From: JADGAU01 sp045047105
Lineage (GTDB): Bacteria; Pseudomonadota; Gammaproteobacteria; GRL18
DNA length: 52,732 nucleotides
Direction: 5' to 3'
Assembly (NCBI GenBank): GCA_045047105.1
Contig: JASFYQ010000086.1
Coordinates: forward strand, 1-52,732
Positions 15,522 to 23,559 of the stretch are shown here, piece by piece. The translations under genes were made by a program, and so were the position numbers. Each line of letters begins with the position of its first letter. The stretch's first letter is position 1. A model generated the notes under the pieces. The model was not told the DNA's origin. It searched no databases and saw only the letters and a list, made by a program, of their open reading frames with translations.

Positions 15522-17264
15522 GTGGATGAGTTAAAACTTTATACCTATATTGCCGTTTTTGGCACTTTTGGTTTATATTTTGCTATTGCCTGGTGGGCTC
15601 GTGCAGGTAGTACCAGCGAATTTTATGTTGCTGGTGGTGGCGTACATCCAATTTTAAATGGTATGGCTATTGGCGCTGACTGGATGAGTGCTGCTTCCTT
15701 TATCTCTATGGCGGGCTTAATTGCTTTTCTAGGATATGGTGGCTCAGTATTTTTGATGGGGTGGACAGGTGGTTATGTACTATTAGCTATGTTATTAGCT
15801 CCGTATTTACGTAAATACGGGAAATTTACTGTTCCAGAATTTATTGGTGACCGCTTTTATTCAAACACTGCACGTGTTGTTGCTGTTGCCTGTCTTATTA
15901 TTGCCTCTTTGACTTATGTAATTGGTCAGATGAAAGGAGTAGGTGTTGCCTTCTCTCGTTTCCTTGAAGTGGATTATGGTCTTGGTCTTGGAATCGGCAT
16001 GTTTGTAGTTTGGGTTTATGCTGTAATGGGTGGTATGAAAGGTATTACTTATACTCAGATTGCTCAATACTGTGTACTAATCTTTGCTTATACCGTTCCT
16101 GCTGTATTTATTTCATTACACTTAACAGGTAATCCAATCCCACAGATTGGTCTGGGTAGTACTCTGGCTGACGGTAGTGGTGTTTATCTACTAGACAAGC
16201 TTGACCTTATCGTTACAGAATTAGGTTTTAAAGAATATACTACGGCTAAATTAGGTAGTACTTTAAACATGTTTATGTACACTTTATCCTTAATGATTGG
16301 TACAGCGGGTTTGCCTCACGTAATTATGCGCTTCTTTACTGTACCTACAGTTAAAGCTGCTCGTTCTTCTGCTGGTTGGGCTTTAATCTTTATCGCAGCT
16401 TTGTATACCGTTGCCCCTGCAGTTGGTGCAATGGCTCGTTTTAACTTAATGAATACTATTCAACCTTCTCCAGGTGTGGTTCTTGAGTATGAGCAACGTC
16501 CACAATGGTTCAAAACTTGGGAAAATACAGGTTTGTTAAAGTTTGAAGACAAAAATGGCGATGGTAAAATCCAATATGTAGCGGATAAAGAAAAAAATGA
16601 AATGGTTAAAGTTGACCGTGACATTATGGTATTAGCTAATCCTGAAATTGCAAATCTACCAAACTGGGTAATTGCATTAGTTGCAGCAGGTGGCTTAGCA
16701 GCGGCTCTGTCAACAGCTGCGGGATTATTATTAGCCATATCTTCATCTATTTCACATGATTTGATGAAGGGAGTATTTGTCCCTGATATTAGTGAAAAAT
16801 CAGAACTGATGGCAAGTCGTATAGCTATGACGGTATCCATTCTGGTGGCAGGTTATCTCGGGCTCAATCCGCCCGGATTTGCCGCAGGGACGGTTGCGCT
16901 GGCCTTTGGACTGGCTGGCTCATCCATATTCCCTGCATTAATGATGGGTATTTTCTCCAAGACTATTGGCAGTAAGGCAGCTATTACTGGTATGGCTGCT
17001 GGTATAGGTGTAACTTTATTGTACATCTTCCAGCATGAGGGAATCATGTTCATTCAGGGTACTTCTTTCTTAGGTGATTTACCAAGAAACTGGTTCTTTG
17101 GAATTGATCCTAAAGCTTTTGGAGCTGTTGGCGCTATGGTTAACTTTGCAACTGCATTTGCTGTTTCAAGGGCAACTGGTGAAAGACCTCCTGAAAACAT
17201 CCAGCATATGATCGAAGATATTCGTATTCCATCTGGAGCAGGTGCTGCGCAAGCAGGACATTAA
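15522..17264 (+). CDS. SSS-family sodium:solute symporter (VC_2705/ActP-like)
   Basis: A 580-residue inner-membrane transporter with about 13 hydrophobic segments. The conserved SSS core is seen in ADWMSAASFISMAGLIAFLG near residue 52, and AAGGLAAALSTAAGLLLAIS near 388 is the usual sodium-site helix. An extramembrane loop holds DKNGDGKIQ (residues 343-351), an EF-hand-like calcium loop, followed by DRDIMVLANPEIA. VC_2705-type members with a DUF4212 partner are usually annotated as cation/acetate or cation/carboxylate symporters; the substrate cannot be read from sequence. The start is GTG at 15522. A strong terminator follows the gene. Confidence 0.9.
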   Translation: MDELKLYTYIAVFGTFGLYFAIAWWARAGSTSEFYVAGGGVHPILNGMAIGADWMSAASFISMAGLIAFLGYGGSVFLMGWTGGYVLLAMLLAPYLRKYGKFTVPEFIGDRFYSNTARVVAVACLIIASLTYVIGQMKGVGVAFSRFLEVDYGLGLGIGMFVVWVYAVMGGMKGITYTQIAQYCVLIFAYTVPAVFISLHLTGNPIPQIGLGSTLADGSGVYLLDKLDLIVTELGFKEYTTAKLGSTLNMFMYTLSLMIGTAGLPHVIMRFFTVPTVKAARSSAGWALIFIAALYTVAPAVGAMARFNLMNTIQPSPGVVLEYEQRPQWFKTWENTGLLKFEDKNGDGKIQYVADKEKNEMVKVDRDIMVLANPEIANLPNWVIALVAAGGLAAALSTAAGLLLAISSSISHDLMKGVFVPDISEKSELMASRIAMTVSILVAGYLGLNPPGFAAGTVALAFGLAGSSIFPALMMGIFSKTIGSKAAITGMAAGIGVTLLYIFQHEGIMFIQGTSFLGDLPRNWFFGIDPKAFGAVGAMVNFATAFAVSRATGERPPENIQHMIEDIRIPSGAGAAQAGH

Positions 17265-17296
17265 AAGTAGTAAACAGCTTATTAATTTGAACTGAG

Positions 17297-17327
17297 AAAA
17301 GGCTCCTGGTTAATAGGAGCCTTTTTT
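17297..17327 (+). terminator. Rho-independent terminator after the symporter
   Basis: AAAAGGCTCCT and AGGAGCCTTTTTT form an 11-bp stem around a 7-base loop (GGTTAAT), followed by a T run. It is a textbook intrinsic terminator 33 bases after the symporter stop, and would separate it from the genes downstream or limit read-through. Confidence 0.93.
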
Positions 17328-17467
17328 AATTTAAGAGGTACTTGTAAAACCTTTTTATTTAAAAAAGCTATTTTAAAAAAATTTACAAGTTTTTCTAAAG
17401 TCAGGCATAGAACATTTCTGAGTCTATGAATTGTAATCAAAAAAAGAGTAAATAAGTAGTTCCGCAA

Positions 17468-17926
17468 ATGAAAATGACCCCACACACCAAAATTGCTATT
17501 GTTATCGCTCCTTTTTTATTAATCGGGGGCTATATCGCAGCCGACTATTATAAGGAAATAACCGCAGCACAAAAAAATTTATTTCAATTAGAAGTACAGG
17601 GAACATGTGACATTATTGCCAGCCAATGTGTTTTGAAACATGATCGACTGACTTTGAATATAACTGATCAGCAGGGGATTACCCAAATACTATCCAATCA
17701 TGCTCTGGATACTGCCGCAATATCGATTGTTAAGGATGATAAAGAATTACAATATCAATTAAAAACTGATAAATACGCGCTTAAATGGCAGGCAAGCACT
17801 GCACTTGCTGCATTATCAGCCGATGTAAATAAACAAAAAATACGTATTATTGTTACCCTGAATAAAGGTTATTATTATAGTGAGTTGAGTACTATGCGAG
17901 GAAGTAAATACAATGCGAGGAAGTAA
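17468..17926 (+). CDS. Hypothetical membrane-anchored periplasmic protein
   Basis: A 152-residue protein with one N-terminal hydrophobic segment (about residues 8-26, IAIVIAPFLLIGGYIAADYY) and a predicted periplasmic domain with two cysteines, C47 and C54, spaced to form a disulfide. No family is recognised with certainty. Its last ten codons run into the 19-bp tandem repeat that carries ribosome-binding sites for the next gene, so its C-terminus (MRGSKYNARK) is repeat-derived. It lies between the symporter and the DUF294 gene and may belong to that transport module. Confidence 0.7.
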   Translation: MKMTPHTKIAIVIAPFLLIGGYIAADYYKEITAAQKNLFQLEVQGTCDIIASQCVLKHDRLTLNITDQQGITQILSNHALDTAAISIVKDDKELQYQLKTDKYALKWQASTALAALSADVNKQKIRIIVTLNKGYYYSELSTMRGSKYNARK

Positions 17927-17969
17927 ATAAAATACGAGGAAGTAAATAAAATACGAGGAAGTAAATAAA
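17894..17969 (+). repeat. Four tandem 19-bp repeats, each with a Shine-Dalgarno core
   Basis: The unit is ATRCGAGGAAGTAAATAMA, repeated four times with exact 19-base spacing (starts at 17894, 17913, 17932 and 17951) and ending at the ATG of the DUF294 gene at 17970. Each unit has GAGGA; the last copy is 10 bases from that ATG. The first two units keep an ATG that the last two have changed to ATA. The array overlaps the end of the upstream gene. Slippage could change the number of ribosome-binding sites and the neighbour's C-terminus. Confidence 0.9.
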
Positions 17970-19823
17970 ATGGAAATTGAACTAAAAGAAATTCGAGACT
18001 TTATCGCGTCTATTCCTCCTTTTGATGAATTACCCAATGATATTGTGGAAAGTTTAACGCAACAAATTTTGATTCGTTATATTCGCAGAGGCACGCCATT
18101 ACCCCCTGACAATATCCAACAACAACGCTTATATCTTTTACGTAAAGGAGCTATTTCACTATTGTCTGAAGATGACAAGTTATTAGGCAAACTAAGTGAA
18201 GGGGATATCTGTACTGCATTTTGTATGGAACGCAATATTGAGAACTTTAAAATCCAGGTAGATGAAGATACTCTGGTTTATACCATTCCTTGTGATGTAA
18301 TGGTTGGAATAGTGGGACATTACCCAGGTGTTTTATCTTTTATTCAAGAAAATAATTCCCATCGTCTAAAAATGAAAGTCAGTGCAATGAAAGAAGCAGC
18401 AGCACTTTCTTCCTCTTTAATGCATACACCACTTTCTGATTTATTACATTTCCCCGTTATTAATTTGCCCAGTCATGCATCAATTAGAGATGCAGCATTA
18501 AAAATGGCTGAACATGGTGTTTCATCGGTGTTAATTATGCGTGATGACAAACCCGTGGGAATTGTTACTGATAAAGATATCAGTAAGCGCTGTGTCGCAG
18601 CTGATATATGCTCCAGTGCTGAAGTTGATCAAATTATGACCTGTGATATGGTATCAGCAAATACCTCTACCAGTGCGTTTGAAGCATTGATGATTATGAC
18701 TCGAAAGCATATCCATCATTTACCAGTGATTAATAATAATGAATTAAAAGGCATTATCAGCATTACCGATTTAATGCGTTTAGAAGGGCAAAATTCTATT
18801 TATTTAACCAGTGCCATTCATAAGGCCAGAAATATTGAAGCGCTGATAGAACATAGTCGAGTGATCCCTCTGCTGCAAGTTAAGCTGGTTAAAATGGGAG
18901 CTACTCCAGAGCATGTAGGCAAAGGGGTTACCGCTGTCACAACTGCAATTACCAAGCGCTTAATTGTCTTTGCGGAAGAAAAGCTCGGGCCTGCTCCTGT
19001 TGCTTATGGCTGGTTAGGTGCGGGTTCACATGCACGTCGGGAACAAACTTCGCACTCGGATCAAGATAATGCGTTAATAATTTCTGATGAATTACAGGAA
19101 AAAGATAAACCCTGGTTTGCCGCATTGGCAAAATTTGTCTCCGATGGTCTGGCACAATGTGGTTATGTGTATTGCCCTGGAAATGTTATGGCTAGCAATC
19201 CTAAATGGAGACAGACACAATCAGTCTGGTCTGAATATTTTCATCAATGGGTTGGTACACCTTCACCTAAAGCTTTAATGTATTCCAGTATCTTTTTTGA
19301 TCTTAGAACTATTCATGGTGACGAAACCTTGCTGAAACAAGTTAGAGCCAAAATGTTAGAAGATACTCAGCAAAGTAGTATTTTCCAGGCAAACCTAACC
19401 ATTAATGCTATGAAATTACGCCCCCCTTTAGGTTTTTTTAGAGGTTTTGTATTAGTGCATGATGGCAAGCATAATGATACATTGGATCTAAAACACAACG
19501 GCATTGCCCCAATTGTTGATTTAGCCCGTATTTATGCTCTGGCTGAAGGAATAACATCGGTTGGAACCAGAACCCGCTTAAAAAAGGCGGCAGGAACGGC
19601 CTCTTTAAGTAAGGACGGTGCAGCAAATTTATTAGATGCGTTTGAATTTATTAATACCTTAAAAATTCAGCACCAGGCGAAACAGATTCAAGAAAACCTT
19701 GATCCTGATAACTATATGTCACCAGTTGAAATTTCTAAACTGGAAAGAGAGCATCTAAAAAATGTCTTTAAAGTAATACAAACTATGCAGGCAAGTTTAG
19801 AGGCTCGATTCAATTTGGGTTAA
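17970..19823 (+). CDS. cNMP-binding/CBS/DUF294 nucleotidyltransferase-like regulator
   Basis: A 617-residue cytoplasmic protein. A cyclic-nucleotide-binding-like domain occupies about residues 10-130. A CBS pair lies at about 155-275 (GVSSVLIMRDDKPVGIVTD and HIHHLPVINNNELKGIIS). A DUF294 nucleotidyltransferase-like domain contains GAGSHARREQTSHSDQDNAL, with the GS and D-x-D metal motif of the GlnD-type fold, and a C-terminal DUF294 substrate domain follows. Such proteins commonly sit beside SSS symporters and 3'-5' exonucleases and are thought to be signal-responsive. Translation starts directly after the four 19-bp repeats. Confidence 0.9.
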   Translation: MEIELKEIRDFIASIPPFDELPNDIVESLTQQILIRYIRRGTPLPPDNIQQQRLYLLRKGAISLLSEDDKLLGKLSEGDICTAFCMERNIENFKIQVDEDTLVYTIPCDVMVGIVGHYPGVLSFIQENNSHRLKMKVSAMKEAAALSSSLMHTPLSDLLHFPVINLPSHASIRDAALKMAEHGVSSVLIMRDDKPVGIVTDKDISKRCVAADICSSAEVDQIMTCDMVSANTSTSAFEALMIMTRKHIHHLPVINNNELKGIISITDLMRLEGQNSIYLTSAIHKARNIEALIEHSRVIPLLQVKLVKMGATPEHVGKGVTAVTTAITKRLIVFAEEKLGPAPVAYGWLGAGSHARREQTSHSDQDNALIISDELQEKDKPWFAALAKFVSDGLAQCGYVYCPGNVMASNPKWRQTQSVWSEYFHQWVGTPSPKALMYSSIFFDLRTIHGDETLLKQVRAKMLEDTQQSSIFQANLTINAMKLRPPLGFFRGFVLVHDGKHNDTLDLKHNGIAPIVDLARIYALAEGITSVGTRTRLKKAAGTASLSKDGAANLLDAFEFINTLKIQHQAKQIQENLDPDNYMSPVEISKLEREHLKNVFKVIQTMQASLEARFNLG

Positions 19824-19846
19824 AAACTGATGCTACAATAGATAAA

Positions 19847-19873
19847 CAATAGGTAAACAATAGGTAGATAAAA
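19847..19873 (+). repeat. Short tandem duplication in the exonuclease leader
   Basis: AAACAATAGGT occurs twice in tandem just before the exonuclease start at 19874. The second AGG is the likely Shine-Dalgarno element, so this leader also carries a doubled ribosome-binding region, like the array before the preceding gene. Confidence 0.6.
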
Positions 19874-20557
19874 ATGTTTGATAATTTTTTTGGATATGAA
19901 GCTAAACGAAAACGTCTACTAAAAAAAGCCCCAGAAGGGCCAATCAAAGATTTTTTATCTATTCCTTTTCCTAGTCCTAAAACCCCTATTGATGAAACCC
20001 CCATTTTGGCTGTTGATTTTGAAACAACAGGTCTTAAACCAAATAAAGATGAAATTCTCAGTATAGGCTTTATATCTATTGAGTTTAATGAAATTCTATT
20101 ATCCAGTGCCTACCACCAAGTAATTTGTACCAATGGAAAACTGGATGAAGAAAATGTAGTTATTCACCATATTACCGATGATGTTAAATCTCAGGGCGAA
20201 CCACTACATGTAGTGGTAGAAAAACTATTAAAAGACTTAGCAGGTAAAGTAATGCTAGTACATTTTGCTTATATTGAAAAACATTTTTTAGAGCAGGCCT
20301 GTAAAAAACTCTATGGCATGGCTCCTATTTTTCCCATTATAGATACTTTGGTTATTGCAAAAAGAAGATTAGAGCGTTATAGCGGAAGTTTTTCTCCTGC
20401 TGCCTTACGTTTATTTAACTTAAGATTCCAGCATCAATTGCCACAGTATAAAGCACATAATGCTTTAAGTGATGCTTTAGCTACAGCAGAATTATTTCTA
20501 GCTGAAATCGAAATAAAATGCCTGAGCAAATCACCACCTTTGAAGGCTTTGTTATAA
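19874..20557 (+). CDS. DEDDh 3'-5' exonuclease (DNA polymerase III epsilon-like)
   Basis: A 227-residue nuclease. Motif I is AVDFETTGL (D48 and E50), and motif III is AHNALSDALATAELF with the catalytic histidine and aspartate. In motif II the usual aspartate appears as glutamate (LVHFAYIEKHFL), a conservative change that could alter activity. The 45-residue N-terminal extension is basic. It is the last gene of the symporter-DUF294 module; the same pairing is frequent in gammaproteobacteria, although the reason is not known. Confidence 0.88.
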   Translation: MFDNFFGYEAKRKRLLKKAPEGPIKDFLSIPFPSPKTPIDETPILAVDFETTGLKPNKDEILSIGFISIEFNEILLSSAYHQVICTNGKLDEENVVIHHITDDVKSQGEPLHVVVEKLLKDLAGKVMLVHFAYIEKHFLEQACKKLYGMAPIFPIIDTLVIAKRRLERYSGSFSPAALRLFNLRFQHQLPQYKAHNALSDALATAELFLAEIEIKCLSKSPPLKALL

Positions 20558-20844
20558 ATAGAGTGATAAGTTGTACTATAAATTGAGTTATAAATTATTC
20601 TATAAAATAGTAAATTTACATTGCTGATAATATATTTTTTAACCAGAGAGCAACAATGACTGTCAGGCACAACAAAACCAAAATTTTAATATCCATCAAG
20701 TTTTAAAAAATTATACTATTTAGTTGCAAATAATTAATCTAGATTAAAGAATTAGTAGATTTATTTAAATACATTTGCATTCTGATTAAATTTAATCTAT
20801 AAATAAACCTGATAATTTTTGTTAGATTTATAAAAGGATATTTA
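20558..20844. other. Intergenic region before the chemosensory cluster
   Basis: No gene is visible. Bases 20550-20605 contain imperfect repeats around TATAAAT. The region is extremely AT-rich and probably contains the promoter of the chemosensory operon, but no single promoter stands out. Confidence 0.35.
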
Positions 20845-20916
20845 ATGTTGCAATCTACTGATTTTAAAGCCAGTTGTACAGCTTGTTTTTTAGAACCCAT
20901 AACCGCTGCTATGTAA
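20845..20916 (+). CDS. Candidate 23-residue leader peptide before cheW
   Basis: A short reading frame (MLQSTDFKASC... ending ITAAM) with AAAGGA at 8 bases before its ATG, a better site than anything before the cheW start 11 bases past its stop. It could be a leader peptide coupling translation into cheW. It may equally be the relic of a former cheW N-terminus. No homology is claimed. Confidence 0.3.
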   Translation: MLQSTDFKASCTACFLEPITAAM

Positions 20917-20927
20917 ACATTTTAACT

Positions 20928-21443
20928 ATGCAATTACTATTTATTAATGTTAAAGGGTATCGTTTTTGTCTGCCCTTAGTTGAACTGGAACGGCTGCTCT
21001 TATTAATGGAAATTCAATCTATTCCTAAGGCGCCAGAATACCTTGTAGGGCTGATGAACCTTGGTGGAGAAGCGGTACCTGTTTTGGATCTTGCTCTGCG
21101 TATTGGTATAGAACATGAGGAAAATTACTCAGTACAAACTCCTGTAGTTTTGCTTAACTCAAAGCAACAAAAAACAGCATTGATTATTGATCATATAGAA
21201 GGTGTTTTTAGTGTAAAACAAGAACAGCTTCGTGGCGAACGACTATTTGAAGGAGGGCTACCGCCCATTAAAGCAAGTATAACAACAGCAAATGGCATGG
21301 CATTATTATTAGACACTCAACGTATTTTAGATTTTGATCTAAGTGGGATGGGGATATCGTTAGAGTTAAGTAAAGAGTTACTGGCTCTGTGTTACATTAA
21401 AAATGGTTCAAAATCACAACAGAATTTAGGACAATATGGATAA
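20928..21443 (+). CDS. CheW-type chemosensory coupling protein (first copy)
   Basis: A 171-residue CheW domain protein linking receptors to CheA. YRFCLPLVELERLL, the IPKAPEYLVGLMNLGGEAVPVLDL core and TALIIDHIEGVFSV match the two SH3-like subdomains. The ATG at 20928 is chosen because the CheW domain starts right after it; an upstream in-frame TTG at 20874 would add 18 residues that do not look like the family. It overlaps cheR by 8 bases. It opens a Wsp-like gene order (CheW, CheR, CheW). Confidence 0.88.
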   Translation: MQLLFINVKGYRFCLPLVELERLLLLMEIQSIPKAPEYLVGLMNLGGEAVPVLDLALRIGIEHEENYSVQTPVVLLNSKQQKTALIIDHIEGVFSVKQEQLRGERLFEGGLPPIKASITTANGMALLLDTQRILDFDLSGMGISLELSKELLALCYIKNGSKSQQNLGQYG

Positions 21444-22989
21444 CTTGCCGCCGACTCAAATGCCTATCCAGGTTGAATGTGAAGAAGCATTAATTAAATT
21501 GGTGAGAGAGTTAACGGGCATCCGAATTCTTGATCATCAATTAGGGCGATTTCGTCATACCATTACTCAGGCTTGTTATCAGTTTAATTGCAATAGCAGT
21601 GAAGAATATCTGCAAGTATTGCAACATAGCTCTCTAAACTCTGCTATGCAAGAGCATTTAATTGCAGGAATTACCATTGGAGAGAGCTATTTCTTTCGTG
21701 ACCGCTCACAAATGGATTTTTTAAGTTCCTCTATTTTACCCAAATTAATCCGTCAGCGGCGCGATCAAGGTTCTTTATTTTTGCGTATCTGGAGTGCAGG
21801 TTGCTCGGATGGACAAGAATTATATAGTGTTTTAATGTTATTGATGCAATTATTACCAGATATTGAAAACTGGAAATTACATCTATTGGGTACAGATATC
21901 AATGTAGAGGCTTTATCGCGAGCAATAACAGGGACATATGCTGAATGGTCACTAAGATCAACAAAAACTACTCTTCGAGAGCAATTTTTTGATAGAACAG
22001 GGCAACAATGGATTTTAAAACGTTCACTGCAACGTCTGACTAAATTTTCCTATTTAAACCTTTATGGAGATAAATTTCCCTCTATTTTAAGTGAAACCAA
22101 TGCCATGGATTTAATTCTATGTCGAAATGTTTTTATCTATTTTGATCCACTTACTGCCAAAGCAGTAATGGAAAAATTTTATCAGAGTTTATTACCTGGA
22201 GGATATTTATTACAAGGAGCTTCTGATCTATTAGATAGTAGTCATAGTTCTGGTTTTGAACAGCATATAATTGCTGATACCAGCTATTATTTACGCCCGG
22301 ATCGTGCATTTGAAGCGGATGAAAGTTTAACTAGCCAAAATACTACCGTAGCAGATATAAACTTAACTGCAACTTTTACTGAGCCGGATAGTAAAAAAAA
22401 ATTACTTCAGCCTAATTTATCCACCACAAATAATATTAGTACTACGGATGCTATTATTAGCCAATCCACTCCCATTCCAATAGCGATAAAAGTCTATAAA
22501 ACTATTATTCAAAATTTAACTGCTGAAGCTTGGGACATGGCATTAATCAGCATTAATAAGCGACTTTTAGCAGGTGATAATAATGCCTTAATATGGCAGT
22601 TTAAAGCAAAAGCATTGGCAAACCTGGGGCAAATAATAGCAGCATTAAAATCTTGTAGTTTAAGTCTTGAACACAACCCGGAAGACAAACATACCTATTT
22701 TATTCAAGCTCTGGTTTATATGGAAGCCAGGCGTTTTGACAAAGCAGAGCGGGCACTTAAACAAACGCTTTATTTAGATCGTCAATTTGTAGAAGCACAT
22801 TACCATCTGGGCTTATTACACCTGCTACAGGGTAAAAGAGAAAGTGGTTTGAAATATATGCATAATGCTTTAGAAATTAGTGAAAATGCTGATCCTCTTC
22901 GTAGTTTACACGATGCTGCGGGCATGAACCATGAACGTATGACAACTATTTTACGCAGTGAATTAAAAATGTATCAGGGGATGAGCTAA
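21436..22989 (+). CDS. CheR-type methyltransferase with C-terminal TPR domain (WspC-like)
   Basis: A 517-residue protein. The CheR N-terminal helical domain is at about residues 10-80 and the SAM-binding domain at about 90-290, with ITIGESYFFRD, WSAGCSDGQELYS, LGTDINVEALSRA and MDLILCRNVFIYFD. A variable linker follows, and TPR helices from about 350-490 (ALVYMEARRFDKAERALKQ). CheR adds methyl groups to receptor glutamates for adaptation; the TPR version is typical of WspC and FrzF in alternative chemosensory systems. It starts inside the end of cheW, so the two are translationally coupled. Confidence 0.92.
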   Translation: MDNLPPTQMPIQVECEEALIKLVRELTGIRILDHQLGRFRHTITQACYQFNCNSSEEYLQVLQHSSLNSAMQEHLIAGITIGESYFFRDRSQMDFLSSSILPKLIRQRRDQGSLFLRIWSAGCSDGQELYSVLMLLMQLLPDIENWKLHLLGTDINVEALSRAITGTYAEWSLRSTKTTLREQFFDRTGQQWILKRSLQRLTKFSYLNLYGDKFPSILSETNAMDLILCRNVFIYFDPLTAKAVMEKFYQSLLPGGYLLQGASDLLDSSHSSGFEQHIIADTSYYLRPDRAFEADESLTSQNTTVADINLTATFTEPDSKKKLLQPNLSTTNNISTTDAIISQSTPIPIAIKVYKTIIQNLTAEAWDMALISINKRLLAGDNNALIWQFKAKALANLGQIIAALKSCSLSLEHNPEDKHTYFIQALVYMEARRFDKAERALKQTLYLDRQFVEAHYHLGLLHLLQGKRESGLKYMHNALEISENADPLRSLHDAAGMNHERMTTILRSELKMYQGMS

Positions 22990-22993
22990 AAGT

Positions 22994-23554
22994 ATGTCAG
23001 ATACTATCAATAAACGCATGCCTAATTTGCCCCAAGAGCAGGAGCTATTACGAAAACGGGCTATTTATTTAGCCTCCACTAGCAAACTTCAAGAACAGCA
23101 AGATAGGGATATGTTTTTACATATTTACCTGGGTAAAAATGAGCATTATGGCATTGATTATGTCTACCTAGATAAAATTTTGCGTCCCAGACTGATAACT
23201 CCTATGCCTGATTCAAATGCAATTATTGCTGGTGTTATCCCCTATCAGGGAGAATTGATAACCGTCCTGGATCTGTGCAAAATGCTGGATATAGCTCAAA
23301 CAACTGAGCCACAAACAGATAAACAGCGTTATAAGAATTCCTGGTTAGTAATTATAACTATTAAACAGATTCATCTTGCTCTGTTAGTTAATGATATACG
23401 CGGAAATTATCACTACCAGAAAGAGCAACTCAGTAGCTCCATAAATAATACCGTTGAATTCTCAACAGGTTTTGTCCATGGTATTTATGCCGATAAAATA
23501 GCAATACTAGATCTGCATACTATACTTAATTCACACCAACTTAAATTGGAGTAA
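22994..23554 (+). CDS. CheW-type coupling protein (second copy)
   Basis: A 186-residue CheW domain protein with an N-terminal extension of about 45 charged residues, corresponding by position to WspD. Core motifs are HYGIDYVYLDKIL, ITPMPDSNAIIAGVIPYQGE with ITVLDL, and LALLVNDIRGNYHY. It starts 4 bases after cheR. Two CheW proteins in one cluster suggest different receptor or CheA interfaces for the two receptors downstream. Confidence 0.88.
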   Translation: MSDTINKRMPNLPQEQELLRKRAIYLASTSKLQEQQDRDMFLHIYLGKNEHYGIDYVYLDKILRPRLITPMPDSNAIIAGVIPYQGELITVLDLCKMLDIAQTTEPQTDKQRYKNSWLVIITIKQIHLALLVNDIRGNYHYQKEQLSSSINNTVEFSTGFVHGIYADKIAILDLHTILNSHQLKLE

Positions 23555-23559
23555 AGTTT

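Noticed and set aside
20558..20870. A minus-strand reading frame through 20434-20670
   Set aside because: It is low-complexity (repeated YxSIYxTTY) and half overlaps the exonuclease gene, so it is a by-product of AT-rich repeats.
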